DNA of 64,000 nt from the NCBI GenBank assembly GCA_034509925.1, contig CM067530.1, positions 11,237,001 to 11,301,000 on the forward strand, written 5' to 3'. Below, in pieces: positions 12,001 through 27,000 of the stretch. Each line of letters starts with the position of its first letter. The first letter of the stretch is position 1. Under the pieces are notes generated by a model. That model saw only the letters and a list, made by a program, of their open reading frames with translations, searched no databases and had not been told where the DNA came from. Both the position numbers and the translations under genes were made by a program. The DNA is from Hirudinaria manillensis. Taxonomy: Eukaryota > Annelida > Clitellata > Hirudinida > Hirudinidae.

Positions 12001-15000
12001 CGGCAACTCGAACGCCGGTTTCGAGTCGTGTCGTTTTCGTCTGCTCCGACGTTCGACGGAGGACGTGCGGGTCGCTTTCTCGGTTTTCGAAAGGGCTCGT
12101 GTCTCTGGAGTCGAGGGAACGTTTCCACTGCGAGTCGAAGACACTTGAATTTTGGAGCGACCGGTTTTTGGAGTCGATCGAATTTTTCGGACGGAGTTTC
12201 TGCGTTCTTTCGCGTGCCTCGGAGTTTTTGCATCCGAGAGTCCGTTTTAGCAACTCGGCCTTGTAATTAATTTTAATTAATTTCATGTCCACCTTTTTAG
12301 GAAATTTGGTAAGGTAGCTTTTTGGTTAAAATTTAAGTTCGATAATAGTCTTTAGTCTCAACGAGTTAAACAATTTTTGTTATCGTTCGGGTGACGTCAG
12401 TTTCGTCTGGTTGCATCTACCTCCGACTTTTAGTTCGTTCGATGAGTAGATACAACACCGATCCACGATCTTGTTCATGATTTGTACAATTTCATTTTTA
12501 CTCAGAGAAATAGTTGGCCGTTTTAATGTTTCCATGCTTTATCCATATTGATATTCGCTAGACCGTAACATCGCTCCAGCTCTTTTGCCATAGCATCAAA
12601 CCCATTTCAGACAGTTTCCAGTAGCATCTAGACATAGAGTTCACTCAATTAATAGCCACGTTGATGATGATGTTAATCATAATATTTCTGAGTTGAGTAA
12701 GCACCAGCTAGAGTTTTTTTTCTGCATATCAGAATGGTTTTATTAGATGCCGATCAAAGCCGACGCATTCTGGACGAACTGTTATGCATAAACATGACAT
12801 GTCAGTTTTTAATTCTATTTTATTGTCATTTTTGCTTAGTTTTTATTTTGGTAATAAATCCTGGTTTTGCATTTTTGACTGCTGTCGGTGCTCAATATTC
12901 TGGTCACGCTAATGCTTCTTTAACAATACTTTCTGATGAGTGGTATGAAAGGTAAGTATAGTAGTTTAATTTGGAGACTTTTAGAGTTGCTTTAAACAAA
13001 GTGTTAAAATAATGGCATTTTACTGAAAGCGTTAGAGCGATTTGCGTTGTTGGTCCTCCGATGTTGGAGAAACTTGTGGAGGTGTAAGTTTTGTGGGTTA
13101 TAAGTACTTAACATATTTAGTAAAAGATACCAAGTAGTTCATTACGAACCAGGGGAACTCGTCATAATCGTCTTAGAAGTCTGTCATCTGCAACACCAAA
13201 GGAATGATTTATTTCTTAAATATTTTTCGATTAGGACGCAATTAAAATCGGCGGAGTTCTTTAAAGAGGGACCGCTTAAAAAAGACTGCCTCTCGAAATC
13301 GGGTCTAGTTGTTGTCACCAGATCAGACGTTGACAACGATTAAAATTTCGGTTGGATACTTTTCTTGAATATATATAAATTAAAATTTTGATTCTTGTTT
13401 ATATCTTTATATATATTTTTTTTCTTGCTTTTATGAGATGTCCTAAGGTTACGTCTTGAGGGAACGTATTGCAGAAACCAGGCTAATGAAGTAGGATTTT
13501 CAATTGCAGAGCAGTGAACTCCAAGATTTCGATATTTGCAAACTTTTGAAATTCATTGGAGTGCTTCAGTTTTATCGGTAAGTTTCAGTAATCAATTAAT
13601 TTCGTAACGAGATGGCAGAATAAATATGCTGAATAAATCATTATTATGAGTCATCGTGAAATTTGTTGCGTGGTAATTGATATTTATAAATTATATTTGA
13701 TGTGATACTAGATTTAACTTTTAGTCTTTTTTGGTCTACAATCGTCTGGTGGAGAAACGTTTTTGTTTTCGAAGAAATGTTACAAGCCTAACTTTTTTTT
13801 TATAAGAATTCTGATAATTTACGTCATTCTTCCGAATTTAGTATTTTGGTACTTTTTATTTAATATCTCATAGATTCGATTTCAAAATTCGTTACGATTG
13901 GATTTTTCTTGATAAAAGGCATGAAGATTGATTACGATTTGTGTTGATTCCCGATAAACTACGCAGCTCGCCCTGGCTTTGAGAATATTTTGTAATTGAA
14001 AACAGACGTCTTTTTGGAAATCGAACCTTGATTCATCGAGAATCTCGGTCGACGATTTGTGATGGTGATGATGGCAGGGGTGCAGATGACGAAAATGTCG
14101 AAAAAGTTGGCCCTTCTATTGAGAAGAATTAAGGAAATTAAGATTCAATTAGATGAAGCCATACGCTCCAACTAGCCTGATTTACCAACACATCTTTCAG
14201 AATCGCAGCGGTTTCCATAGATAAATAATCTCAGTACGGTCAAATATTGGTTTACATTTAAAGTCTTTGTTTTCATTTGGGGAGTAGAATCGTCAGACTT
14301 TGGTATTCCAGCAGTCAAAAGTAGGTGGCTGATTATTGATGGTCTGCCTGACGTATCGGATATCAAAAGATGCTGGGAAATCGTCTTGAGAAATTTCATC
14401 GACTTGCGATATTCTAAAGCCAACTATTTTTAATGTTACAGAAGTTTCCTATAGGCTGAATTTCCACGAAATGGCCATTTCCTGTCATTTATTACTCATA
14501 TTTACCTATTTAGGATTACTCATTCCTTCCTGCAAACTATTCTTGGCTCATTTCTTTGCGATTTTAAAACCATATAGTGCTCTCTCTCTCTCTCTCTCTC
14601 TCTTTCCATATTCTTCCGCCGATAACTTCGGATTTCAATTCTCAGTCGGCCAATCTCTTTTCAAATCTGGATTTTTCGTTTCACCTTCCATTCTGGACCG
14701 AGTTCAATTCCAGGGGAGGGAAGACTCCTTGTGCCTGTTTATGCCATTCGATCCCGGTGCACTCAACTAATGGAGCCGGATGAGTGATGGATGGTGAAAA
14801 ACTGGAGCCTGTATTCGGTGCTCATTCATATTCATTAAATAATCATTAATAATTCATAAGAAAAGTAATTATTAATACAAGATCTTTGTTGTAAGATAGT
14901 ACAAAACTCTTGGTAATGATCTGTTGTGATGTTCCAACTGATTGTAAATGTTATCATCTTCCTTTTTTGATTTTCAACATTCACGGTCTTGGATGGGTCT

Positions 15001-18000
15001 TTGACTCGAGATCCTTAGGCCCTATGCCTAAACCTTCTTCAATTTCTTAAGCACCAACCCTGACGTCATCATTATCATAACATCAAGGTCATCATCATCA
15101 TCGTCTTCATCCTCGTCGTCATCAGCTTGGATGTCTGATTCGTGGCATAGTTCTACATCTCTTATCGTAACTTCAGCTGCCTTGAGATTGAATCTGAGAT
15201 AATTTTTTTGGTGGATTTGCACCGTTTATTTATAGCCAGACGAAAAATGGTTATAATAATATTAATAATTCAATAATAATATTAATGGTAAAAACATTAA
15301 AACGAATAAATTATAAATTACGAAAACTAAAGTTGTGTTTTTTCCCAGTTTCTGTATTTCTCTACAGGGGAGAATTGTGAATTTTTTTAAAATCTTTGTT
15401 TCCTAAAATTTGATCGAATTATTATTATTATTGAAAGATTATCGAGCATTTTCTTTCAGATTGGCTTAAATTGAACTCCAAAATCTTCATATTGTTGAAT
15501 GACAGGCTGTCTAAATGGATGTAAGGGGAGGCCGGAGATTCACTGGAGGTAGGTACTTACGTTTTTTTTACTCACTCACTCACTCACTCTCACTCACTCA
15601 CTCACTCACTCACTCACTCACTCACTCACTCACTCACTCACTCACTCACTCACTCACTCACTCACTCACTCACTCACTCACTCACTCACTCACTCACTCA
15701 CTCACTCACTCACTCACTCACTCACTCACTCACTCACTCACTCACTCACTCACTCACTCACTCACTCACTCACTCACTCACTCACTCACTCACTCACTCA
15801 CTCACTCACTCACTCACTCACTCACTCACTCACTCACTCACTCACTCACTCACTCACTCACTCACTTGTTCGCTCAAACATTAAATTTTTACCAATCATT
15901 TCTTTCAGATAAGAACCGTTATGTCGATGGAAAGAATTTCGATAGCCAAGTGAAGGAGGCTGTCAAAAAACTAACGCAGGTATGATGACGATGACATCGA
16001 TGACGAAGACGACGACGATGATGATGATGACGATGACGATGATGAGACAGTATACATGACTTAGCTGTACAGTAGATTCATATTTTCCCCGAAAATCATC
16101 ACATAAAGACATCTTGGAAAAAATCTTGACATGGCTAGGTATAACCTATAATAACTCGTAACTACTACTTTTAGCATGATAAACAATTTAAAAAAAACTG
16201 CACTTATAGATTTAATGTGACGATATAATAATAATAATAATAATAATAATATAATGTAATGTAATAAAATGCAACAATATGGATTAAAGTTTCGTCACCC
16301 TGTCATCCATCTTGCCGATAGGAAATCGTAAACAAGAATCCGATCGGAAACTAGCACATCCCTGCTTCCCCTCAGTTTCTGCTCATCATCATCTCTACTC
16401 TCTCCCCTTTCTCGTTATCTCTCGCGAGATAATTAATCGAGTTATTTCTTTCTTTTATCAATATTATTTCTTTCCATCTGGAATGCCTGTTCGAAGATCG
16501 TGTGTCTTTGCTACCGGAGAGATTTCATTATCTATGGTTGTGATGATGATGATGATGATGACGACGATTATTATGAGGACAAATGTTAATGACGATGGCG
16601 ATGATAGTCAAAGTATACAGATAATGACTGCAATGGCGTAATTTGAATGATGAATAATTTTGATTTTTTGGTTAATTCCTTTTTTTAATAATTCCTTTAT
16701 TACTGTTGGATCCCTGACATTAATTAATTAATTGAATAATTAATTAATTAAGTTTAGTTAATATTCAGTATCTTTTATTTCGAAGTCGTATCTAGCGATT
16801 CAAGTCATTAAGCGGTTCCATCGGGACAAGCAATCGACCAAATCGTCCAGACGTATTTGCCATTAGTTAAATCCAATAAAGATATCCTTACGTTAATTAA
16901 TTCATCAGACCCCGGGTTACAACATTGGTGTCAGGAGTGGGATTTAGCGTCGTAAAGGGATATCGATTCACTAGAGGTAAAAACAGCGAGTTTTTAACGA
17001 CAGAAATGGGACCTAAGATACTGGAAGATTTGCGCGTTCCCGATTTGAGACGAGAACTAAGGAATCGAGGCCTGGATGCAACTGGCCTAAAAGCCGAACT
17101 ACAAGGACGGCTCGAGGAATGGCTTTTGGAAAATAATCACGATCAGGCAGAGTATGAATTTGGGGTTCAAAAAGAAAAACAATGGGAAACCATTCAGACT
17201 GCTATGAAAGCCGACAATAATGCCCTGATTTGCGGCTTGGATGCTTTGCGGTCAGACAATAATGTTTTACGGTCAGATGTGACTTGCGGCTTGGATGCTT
17301 TGCGGTCAGACAATAATGTTTTACGGTCAGATATGACTTACGGCATGGATGCTTTGCGGTCAGATATGAAATGTGACATCGATACTTTGCGGTCGGATAT
17401 GAAATCCGATATAGCCAACTTCCAGGTAGCCATGGATGTTCTACGGGAGCAGGTAAAGACAGACGTAGCCAAATGCCAGACATCCGTAGATGTTCTGCGG
17501 GAAGAGGTAAAAGCTGACTTAGCCAACCTCAGATCATCCAAGGAAATGGCCGACCTTAGAAAGGTTAAAGCAGAATTAGATGCACTAAAAGAGGAGCAGA
17601 AGAGGGAAATAGAGAAGTTTAAGAAATACAATGAATCAAAAATAGAGACATATAGAAGAGAGAAAACGACGAGACCACCACTATTCGACGGACAAGGTCC
17701 ATGGGCAGTGTTCAGACATCAGTTTGAAATTGCCGCTGCACGTAACAAGTGGACCGAAGAGGAAAAAGCAACAGAGCTGATAATGGTACTGCGAGGAAGG
17801 GCAGCCGAGCTTTTGCAAACAATGCTGCACTGTAAAGCCTATTCAGAAATAGTAGAAGCAATGGAAAGAAGATTTGGGAATGGCCACATGCTGGAAGTAC
17901 ATAAAAACGAATTAAAAAACCGTACGCAAAAACAGGGCGAATCACTCCAAGAATTAGAAGCTGACGTCAGAAGACTCGCATACTTAGCCCACCCAGGACA

Positions 18001-21000
18001 GTCAACGGATTTCATTGAAAACATTGTAACTGACGCCTTCGTTGATGGGATAAGGGATGCGGAAACCAAAATGGCACTAAAAATTCATGGAAAAAAGGCC
18101 AGCCATGAAGCATTGGCGTTTGCAATCTCAATTGAAGCGGCAAGAGCCTCAATCCAAAAAAGCTTGAATGTAAAGAAAATTGAAGCTCAGGAAGACAAAG
18201 ACAAGGATAAAGATAAAGATAATGACAAAGACAGAGAAATGATTAAAAAAATAGTCCGACAAGTCAATGACCTCAGCAAGCCCCAAAGAAACTTAAGATT
18301 CCAGATGGTAGATAGAAGACCAAGGTGCTTCAGGTGTAGCAAGCCTGGCCATTTAGCCCGAGAATGTAGAACGACCTTCTCCAAAAACCAGCAGTACTGG
18401 AGAGAGACCTCTAAATCAGAAAAACCTGAAGCTACTAATTTTAAGGGGCAAAGATCGTTTCAGCAAACTCGAAATGCCCCACTCATCTTTCACGTTACAG
18501 CATTAGGAAAAGGATCATCACTAGAGGTTAAAGGGAAAATTGGAGGGAAAGAATATAATCTTGTAATAGACACAGGGGCATCTACATCTATTGTCCAACC
18601 AAAGTTGGCAAGAAACAGTAAAGTAACGACCAACAACTACAAGCTAAAAACAGCCACCGGAGAATTAGTGCCAGTTCAAGGAACCACAACTATCACAGTG
18701 GATTTAGGAGGCAAGTCATTCGAACAGGAATTTATGATAGCCAATATAACAGACGAATGTATACTGGGATTGGATTTCATGCGACGCTATGGAATTTCCA
18801 TTGACATGAAGGGCGGCACCCTTCAACAAGGAGCAATGGAGATTCCTTTAAACTACGGGGGTACAGAAATTAAAGACACATTTGTAAAGGTATTGCAGGA
18901 CGAGACCATCCCAGCACAGTCGGAAAGTTTAATTTGGGGCGGGCTAGAAGGCGACCACACAAAATTTGGTATAGGAGCAATCGAAGATCAATCGGGCATT
19001 GGCCAAGGACTACTAATAGGACGATCACTAGTCAAGCTAAACACCGGCAGAGTTCCACTGAGGGTAATGAATCTATCTGACCAAGAACAACAGATCAAAG
19101 CAGGAACACCTATCGCACTTTGCAGGAACCTAGAACGCATATTAACATTAGATGGAAGTGGAAATAAGCATATAAAAAGGGATACCATGTCTAAACCATT
19201 GATGGACAATCTCCTGAAAGATTTAAACAAAACCCTACAAAAAGAAGATTATCGACAAGCGGAAAAGCTGCTTAGCGAATTTCAGGATATAATGGCTGAA
19301 CAAGACAGCCCTTTGGGTAGAACTAACCTCGTGCAACATCAAATAAATACGGCCGGTGCTAAACCCATTCGACAAAACCCCCGTCCACTTCCGTTAGCTA
19401 CAAGAGCAAACGCCAAGGAAATGATAAAAGAAATGCAAGACCAAGGGGTTATTGAACCGTCAAATAGCCCCTGGAGCTCACCAGTGGTACTCGTTAAGAA
19501 GAAAGACGGATCACTTCGTTTTTGTGTCGACTATAGAAAGCTGAACGAAATGACACTTAAGGACAGCTACCCCTTACCTAGAATCGATGATACTTTAGAC
19601 ACTCTCTCGGGATCAAAAATTTTTTCCACATTAGATCTCAAAAGTGGTTACTGGCAAGTGGAGTTACATCCTGACGATAAAGAAAAAACGGCCTTCTCGA
19701 CAGGTGAAGGATTATGGCAATTCACTGTCATGCCGTTCGGGCTATGCAATGCCCCCGCGACGTTTGAAAGATTAATGGAACACATACTAAGGGGACTCAA
19801 TTGGAAAATATGCCTAGTATATTTGGATGACATAATTGTTGTCGGAAAAACATTTGGAGAACATCTAGACAACCTCCGAGAAGTATTTAGTAGGATTAGA
19901 GAGGCAGGCATGAAACTGAGTCCAAAGAAATGCTCACTCTTTAAAAAAGAAGTCAAATACCTTGGCCATATCGTGTCTTCTGAAGGTGTCAGTACAGATC
20001 CAGATAAAGTCGAGGTAGTAAAAAATTGGCCTGTACCCAAAAATATCCAAGAACTTCAAAGCTTTTTAGGACTTTGTACCTATTACAGACGATTTATTGC
20101 CAACTTTTCAAACATCGCAAAAAGCCTTCATGAGCTTACTATAAAAGGCAAGCCATTTATCTGGAACGACAGCTGTGAGAAAGCATTTGATAATCTGAAA
20201 GAAGCTATGATAACGGCACCGATCCTGGCATATCCTATTCCCGGATTACCTTTTATCCTCGATACAGATGCCAGTAATTGTGGAATCGGGGCAGTTCTTT
20301 CCCAGCAGGTTGAAAATGAAGAAAAAGTTCTAGCATTTTATAGCCGTTCACTGTCTAAAGCGGAAAGAAACTATTGCGTGACTAGGAGAGAATTATTAGC
20401 AGCAGTAGAATCCATGAAACACTTCCAGAAATATCTTTTGGGCCAGCCGTTTTTGCTAAGAACGGATCACGCCTCTCTGAGGTGGCTGTTAAACTTTAAA
20501 AACCCAGAAGGTCAGATGGCGAGGTGGATTGAAAGACTACAAGGTTTTCAGTTTAATATTGAACACAGGAGAGGTCAAATACACAACAACGCTGATGCGC
20601 TATCACGACGTCCTTGTCAACTTAACTGCAGACACTGCAACAACGCAGAGAAAAAACAGGAGACCGAAGAATGTCGACAAATTCGTATCACGGCTCCCGA
20701 ACCCTGGACAGAAAGCGGGTTACGAGATCTTCAATTAAGAGACGAAGCACTTGCACCCATACTACAGTGGATGGAGGCCGGGGTGAAACCAGATTGGCAA
20801 CAGATAGCGGAGCACGGAGAAGTTACTAAGTCCTATTGGGCACAGTGGGATTCCTTGAGAATTAGTAATGGACTCCTACATAGGAAGTGGGAAACAGAGG
20901 ATGGCACCAACTATCACCTTCAAATAGTACTCCCGAGATCTTGCGTCTCTGAGGTGTTACAAGAATTCCATAACGGAACCTCAGGCGGACACCTAGGAGT

Positions 21001-24000
21001 GAATAAAACCATCAGGAAGGTGAGGGAGAGGTTTTACTGGTTGCACTACAAACAAGACGTTGAGAAGTGGTGTAGGAATTGCAATAATTGCGCAACCAGT
21101 AAAGGTCCTCAAAGGAAGACTAAAGGTCTAATGCAACCTTATAATGTGGGAGTACCTTTTGAAAGAATAGCTTTGGATATTGCCGGACCATTCCCTGCAT
21201 CAAAGAAGGGAAATCGGTACATATTAGTGATCAGCGATTACTTCACCAAATGGACCGAAGCGTTTGCACTGCCAAATCAGGAGGCGGAAAATGTAGCTGA
21301 TGCTCTCGTAAATAATTGGATTAGTCGATTCGGGGTACCATTAGAGTTACATTCGGACCAAGGAAGGAATTTCGAGTCAAAAATATTTCAAGAGCTATGC
21401 GAAAACCTTGGAATCCATAAGACAAGAACCACTGCATTACATCCGCAATCGGACGGTATGGTCGAGAGATTTAACAGGACCATGGAACAGTATTTGTCAA
21501 AAATGGTAAGTGAACAGCAAGATGACTGGGACAGATACCTGCCACTTTTCCTTATGGCCTACCGGACAGCCGTGCATAAAACGACAGGAATCAGTCCATC
21601 GAAAATGACATTCGGGAGGGAGATTCGTCTTCCTGCCGATATGATGTTCGGAAGAGCAGAGGAACCTAAGTCGGCATGTGACTACGTTTCAAGCCTAAGA
21701 AATACACTGGCCGATACACACCAGGTTGCCCGGAAAAATATTAGTGTTAATAGCGATCAAGCCAAAGCGAGATACGATAGGCAAGCCAATGATATAAGCT
21801 TTAAAGAAAATGAACTAGTCTGGCTATACAACCCCCAACGAAAAAAAGGGAAGTCGCCAAAGTTACAAAAAGATTGGGAAGGACCATACCGAATCATAAA
21901 GAAAATAAACGACGTGGTATACCGCATACAGAAGTCAGCAAGGACTAGAATGAAAGTGGTCCACAGCAATCGATTAGCAAAATATCACGGAGAAACAGAA
22001 CAGCCTGTTCGGGACGAACAGATTTAAGGAGGGGGCAATGTTGGATCCCTGACATTAATTAATTAATTGAATAATTAATTAATTAAGTTTAGTTAATATT
22101 CAGTATCTTTTATTTCGAAGTCGTATCTAGCGATTCAAGTCATTAAGCGGTTCCATCGGGACAAGCAATCGACCAAATCGTCCAGACGTATTTGCCATTA
22201 GTTAAATCCAATAAAGATATCCTTACGTTAATTAATTCATCAGACCCCGGGTTACAACATTACTTTAAATCGTTCCACAGTTATTAACTAAATATCATCG
22301 TCACACTCTTCCTCTTCTTCTTCATCATCATCATCATCATCGTCGTCGTCATCATCATCATCATCATCGTCGTCGTCATCAGCCATTATTGACGATTGAT
22401 GACCTAATTAGCACTGAGCACCTAATGAACCAAGACATTCGAAGTTGATTGAACCCGACTTTTATGAGTTAAGTGTTAAATAGTTTTTAAAAAATTCGTA
22501 ATTTATGGCGATGTTGAATTATCACATGAGTGGGGGTGATGATAGATGGACAGAGGAATGAATGAGTATTTGATGAGCTATTCATTCCTTCTATTACGTA
22601 ATTCTGATGTTTGCTTACTCTCTTTTGGTATTTTGCTATTTGGATATTATCCATCCATCCATCCATCCATCCACTCTTCCTTTCATCTATTTATTTATTC
22701 ATCATTCCAATAGGCCATCTATCGTTAAAATACTTAAGCCTGCTCTCTCAGCCAGCCTTAGAGTCTCAGTCAAGAATCTCTGTTGACAGCATCCTTTCTT
22801 ACGCAGAGAAGCATCGCGTAAACTCCTCGACTTGTTTACAAAGAAACAGAAGTCGTACGATAAGAGGTCTGATAATTAATTGATTGTTGAGTTTACGAAT
22901 CGTTGTTATTGCGGACGTCTGCTCTTGCAAACAGTCTTTGGAATTTTGTTCGGAGGACCTACAGAAGTGGTGGTTAGTGACGATTTCTTCAGTCTATAAC
23001 ATCATGGTGCGATATTAGGTAGGGACATATTAAATTTTCATAATAGTAAAAATATAATAATAATACCATAATAATAATAATAATAATAATTATAATATTA
23101 TACAATAATTATTACTATAAGTGATCATAATATGGCTGAAGGGAGTTAGACAAGATCTACGTACCAAACAACACTGAATGGAGTGTCTCACCTGATAAAC
23201 TCACATATGTAGTTTGGGAAAAACCGGCTCTAGTGGAAGGGCTATTTTTGGATCTTCTTTGGATCCACTCCATGTGCATACACTCTCCTCCTCGAAAAGC
23301 ATCTTCTGCTTTTCGTTTCGTCCATCCATCCATTCTTCCATCCATCTCTTTCCACGTGCAACCTACGCGTTAAAAAACTTCTTATAAAACTCCATAGCAA
23401 CACTTTCGGGGATCTGAAGAGAAAAAAAAATACTAAGTCGGTTGTTGCGAGTGTCTGGAATTAGGGACGGCCACGGACAGGGTACCTCGGTCGATGGGCG
23501 GACGGACAGTCGAGGGCCGGTGAAACGTTTTAAAGAGTAGATTTCGTCTCAAAGTTGTATAAAGTTTCTTTATGGAGACGAGATTTTATTCGAATACTTG
23601 ATTTCAATTATTTTTACCGTTTGGACGATAGTATATTTTTCCTAGATTACACACCTGTAAGAAGGTCAGAGGTTATTTGTAAGGTTCAGAGGTCGGGCTT
23701 TTCCTGTACCGACCATTGTAATACTAGGCCGAAGGATACTGAACCGTGGCAGAAGGGCCGCCCCGTTGTTGTTGTTGATTTGGCTTCGGATGCTATATAA
23801 TAACATGTTCAGGAGTACATTCGTCATCTCCTTTGATCCTAGACTCGACATTAATAATAATAATAGTGTTAATAATAACCGATATAATAGTTATAATAAC
23901 TGCAGTTATAACCAATTTCATCTAGATAATAATAATAGTAATAATAATAATAACTTGGTATTCATCGTTATGCCTACCATTGGCCGTCCATCAGGAAGTA

Positions 24001-27000
24001 TGGACATCTGCGAAGATCCCACGTATCTCGAGTCCGGCAAAGATATTTATAATAAATATAATAATAACAGCAACAACAATAATAATCATAATTACGGCCA
24101 ACCCAGTCTAAGAAATGGCTTTGGCCGTTTTGGTATTGATAGCATAAAGCATACGTTAAGTGATTGCGATTCAAGTCTTTGGTTTGGCAGTGGAGATTTC
24201 ATCAAGGAGGTAGTTTTATTTCAATTTATGCTTATTAACTTCTTTAATTGCTTTTTTTTGTTCTTATTCAATTTATTGACTGGCTATCTAGATGATGCTA
24301 GTGATGATGATGATGACGACGATGATGATTGCTGTTACGTCATAATCATTATCATCATCATCGTTTTTTTTTCGTTCTCGATACCGATCCGCGTTTATCT
24401 GATAAGAGCAGAATGACATAAAGATAGATGGATGGACTTGTGATAGATCGATGCTCGATCAAAATGGATGGATGAGTGGATGGATAAATGGATGACAGAA
24501 GCGCTAAAATCCGCAGGTGCTTTTTTTGCTTCCTGGAAGATCAAAGGAAAAAAAAGTGAGCATCGCAGAAGTTCCAACAATTATATATCGACGTCGTTAA
24601 ACTGATTAAAAAACGATTTAAATAATCCACTACGATGATGATGATGATGATGATGGTGGTGATGGTGATGATGATGATAACGATGATCATTGTTGATGGA
24701 TTAACTCGCCGGCTGTACTGGAATGACTTTGTACGTTTTCAATGGAGGCGTTTACGAGCATTTTGAAGATATTGCCTCAGGTGATGTTCTTGGTGCGATC
24801 ATTATCATCATTCAGGCCATCATCATCGTCGTCGTCATCGTCATCATCACGTCACAATCACTCAGGATTCGAACTTCCAGATCGGCTGATTTTAAATGGC
24901 ACGAAGCAGCCATTACGTCGGCATTTTCTTTTGTGATTTGAGACCAAAGATTCTACATTTTTTTATTTTGGTATCCAACCTTATTCGGTAGATTCGTTTA
25001 TCTATCTTCTGGAATTCTTTTTTCTTGCCAAATGTTCTTTCCACTTGTGGAATACCGAGTGCTTCGCGTTACCGATGGTGATGAAGATGACGACTACGAT
25101 GATGATGCTCATTACGATTGATCTTCCATCTTCACCCCAGTTGACCTTACGACGATGATGATCATGATCATGATCATCATTATCATAATCAAAGTATTAT
25201 TGTTTCCAGTCAGCTGTTTTGTTTTCATCCTACAAGTTGCTGAGTCAGCAATGTTTTCCACCAGTGTTAGACATTTTCTTCTACTGAAGGATTTTTGAGC
25301 TCTCGAATTTGAGCATTTATTCTTGTATTTTTATGCTCTTTTTACAATTATTTATCCAAAAAATTGTGGAAATTAATGTGAACTCATTACGATGTTTGCT
25401 TAGAATGCCAGATACCTTCTAAATTGAGCTCGTCATCTTACAATCATCAGGTTGTTGCATCAACGTCTTATGGCAGCGATCCGTAAAATTTGGCGATAAT
25501 TGGAAGACTACTAGAAGATAAATTCTTGAATTTAATTTCTTTATGAGGCCATTATCGTTCTTTATCTCGATGAAAAATAAAGCAGAGTTTATGGGGTTTT
25601 TTTTATGTTATTTGTTCTTTGGTCGATGCATTGGAAGGATCCAATGCTATTCCATGCCACTACATGGAGCGCTATAACATTGTAACTGCTGATTGTAAAT
25701 CGAACTTATGAGGTCACGTTTAGAATTTATGTATTCACTCCTAAAAAAAAAGTTGAAAAAAGAGAAAATAGTCGTCATTCACCGGTTCACTCACCTGTTC
25801 CATTCCATTGAAAAATATTTTGCATTTTTAACCCAGGGTTCCACAGAAAGCGGCCAAGAGTTCGTACCGAGCGGCTCCCGTAGACGTCGCTTGAAGTCCC
25901 TTCCAGGCGGTCGCTCATACGACTGGAATACGACGCACTTCTTTCCCGATCAACACGAGGTCAACGTCGGTCTGACTTTCGAGGTGCCGGGCAAGAAGTC
26001 TTTCGACGGAGAGAAATACTTCAGGGACGAGTGCCTGAACGCTACTCCGACTTACATTTCAGTTTCGAGAGAGGGCTCCGAGACCAGAGTCTCCCAGACC
26101 AATTCGACCGTCGCTCCAGGCAAATCGCCGGCAGCCAGCTCGGAACGTTCCGGGATGAACAAGGCCGCTCCTACGGTGCCGGATTTAGATTCGGACGAGG
26201 AAAATTTCCAAAAAGTGTGGCAGAGAAGTCCAGTCAGGAGGAAGAAGAGAGAGGGACGACCCGTCTCGACTGAGATTCGAACCGACGCACTACCCCCTAA
26301 GGGCAGTCCCCACATCCAGAAGAAAAGTTCAGTCACCGGTGCTCATTCCGTGCCGGTAACCTCGATTACCACAGGATTGAGATCGACTGCAACGCAGGCA
26401 GGAAGTCCAAAGCTGAAGTACAAGGTGATGATGGTGTAGATGCTCTAACTACTTGTAATTAACAAGTAATAATAAAATTACCATAAAACACTAAATAAAA
26501 TATTTATTTTTGTTATTAATATTATTATTATTAAGTAATTACTCAAGAAATTATGATCTTTACAGGAACAAAATCATTTCCTCCCAAAGCAAGGATTCTA
26601 TCTCGACCGCGACGAATACAAATGGCACGAGAGAATGAAACGTTCAGAGAAGGAATTCAATCAACCTAAAACCACATCGCTTGAAAATCTTTTTGGCACT
26701 GTAAACAACAACAACATCTACGACAACAGAAACACCAGGCTACTAAACTACGGTGTTGATCAAAACATGTCCACTGCTTCCCGCTTGGCGTCGCCTCCGC
26801 GCCATGACTTTCCGTACTCCTACCATGATGGCAGCTGGAAAAGAACCGGTACTAATCCGATGAAATTCGATTCGATAGGAAGCGATGAATCCGATTATAA
26901 AATCTGCGCCGAGGAGGACAAACTCAGATGGCAGGGCTACGAAATCGAGCTGGATACCGTGGCTAGCACGGGGAGCAGTTTCGATCGTAGTTCGGTTCCC

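Larger units (their letters stand above)
16704..22259 (+). mobile_element. Ty3/gypsy LTR retrotransposon, whole-looking
   Basis: Two direct LTRs of 221 bp (16704-16924 and 22039-22259), starting TGTTGG and ending ACAACA. Read base by base they appear identical, so the insertion is very young. It is flanked by TTAC on both sides (or ATTAC if the LTR end is drawn one base earlier). A primer-binding site starting TGGTGTCAGGAGTGGG at 16926 fits the 3' end of a leucine tRNA. A purine-rich tract precedes the 3' LTR (about 22026-22035). The single long gag-pol frame carries the domain order protease, RT, RNase H, integrase typical of Ty3/gypsy. It lies in the sense direction within the long intron of the large gene. 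I see no breaks. Confidence 0.95.

Noticed and set aside
12734-12955. Short frame with a good start as an alternative first exon
   Set aside because: No usable donor in a phase that joins the shared exon at 25837.
15515-15985. A Leu-Thr-His-Ser repeat protein
   Set aside because: The open frame results from the CACT array lacking stop codons. Splice sites flank the array, so it is best read as intron.
16699-22263. A 5-bp target duplication ATTAC as the only reading
   Set aside because: Equally valid is a 4-bp TTAC with LTRs ending in CA. The boundary is ambiguous by one base, so I kept the TG...CA ends.
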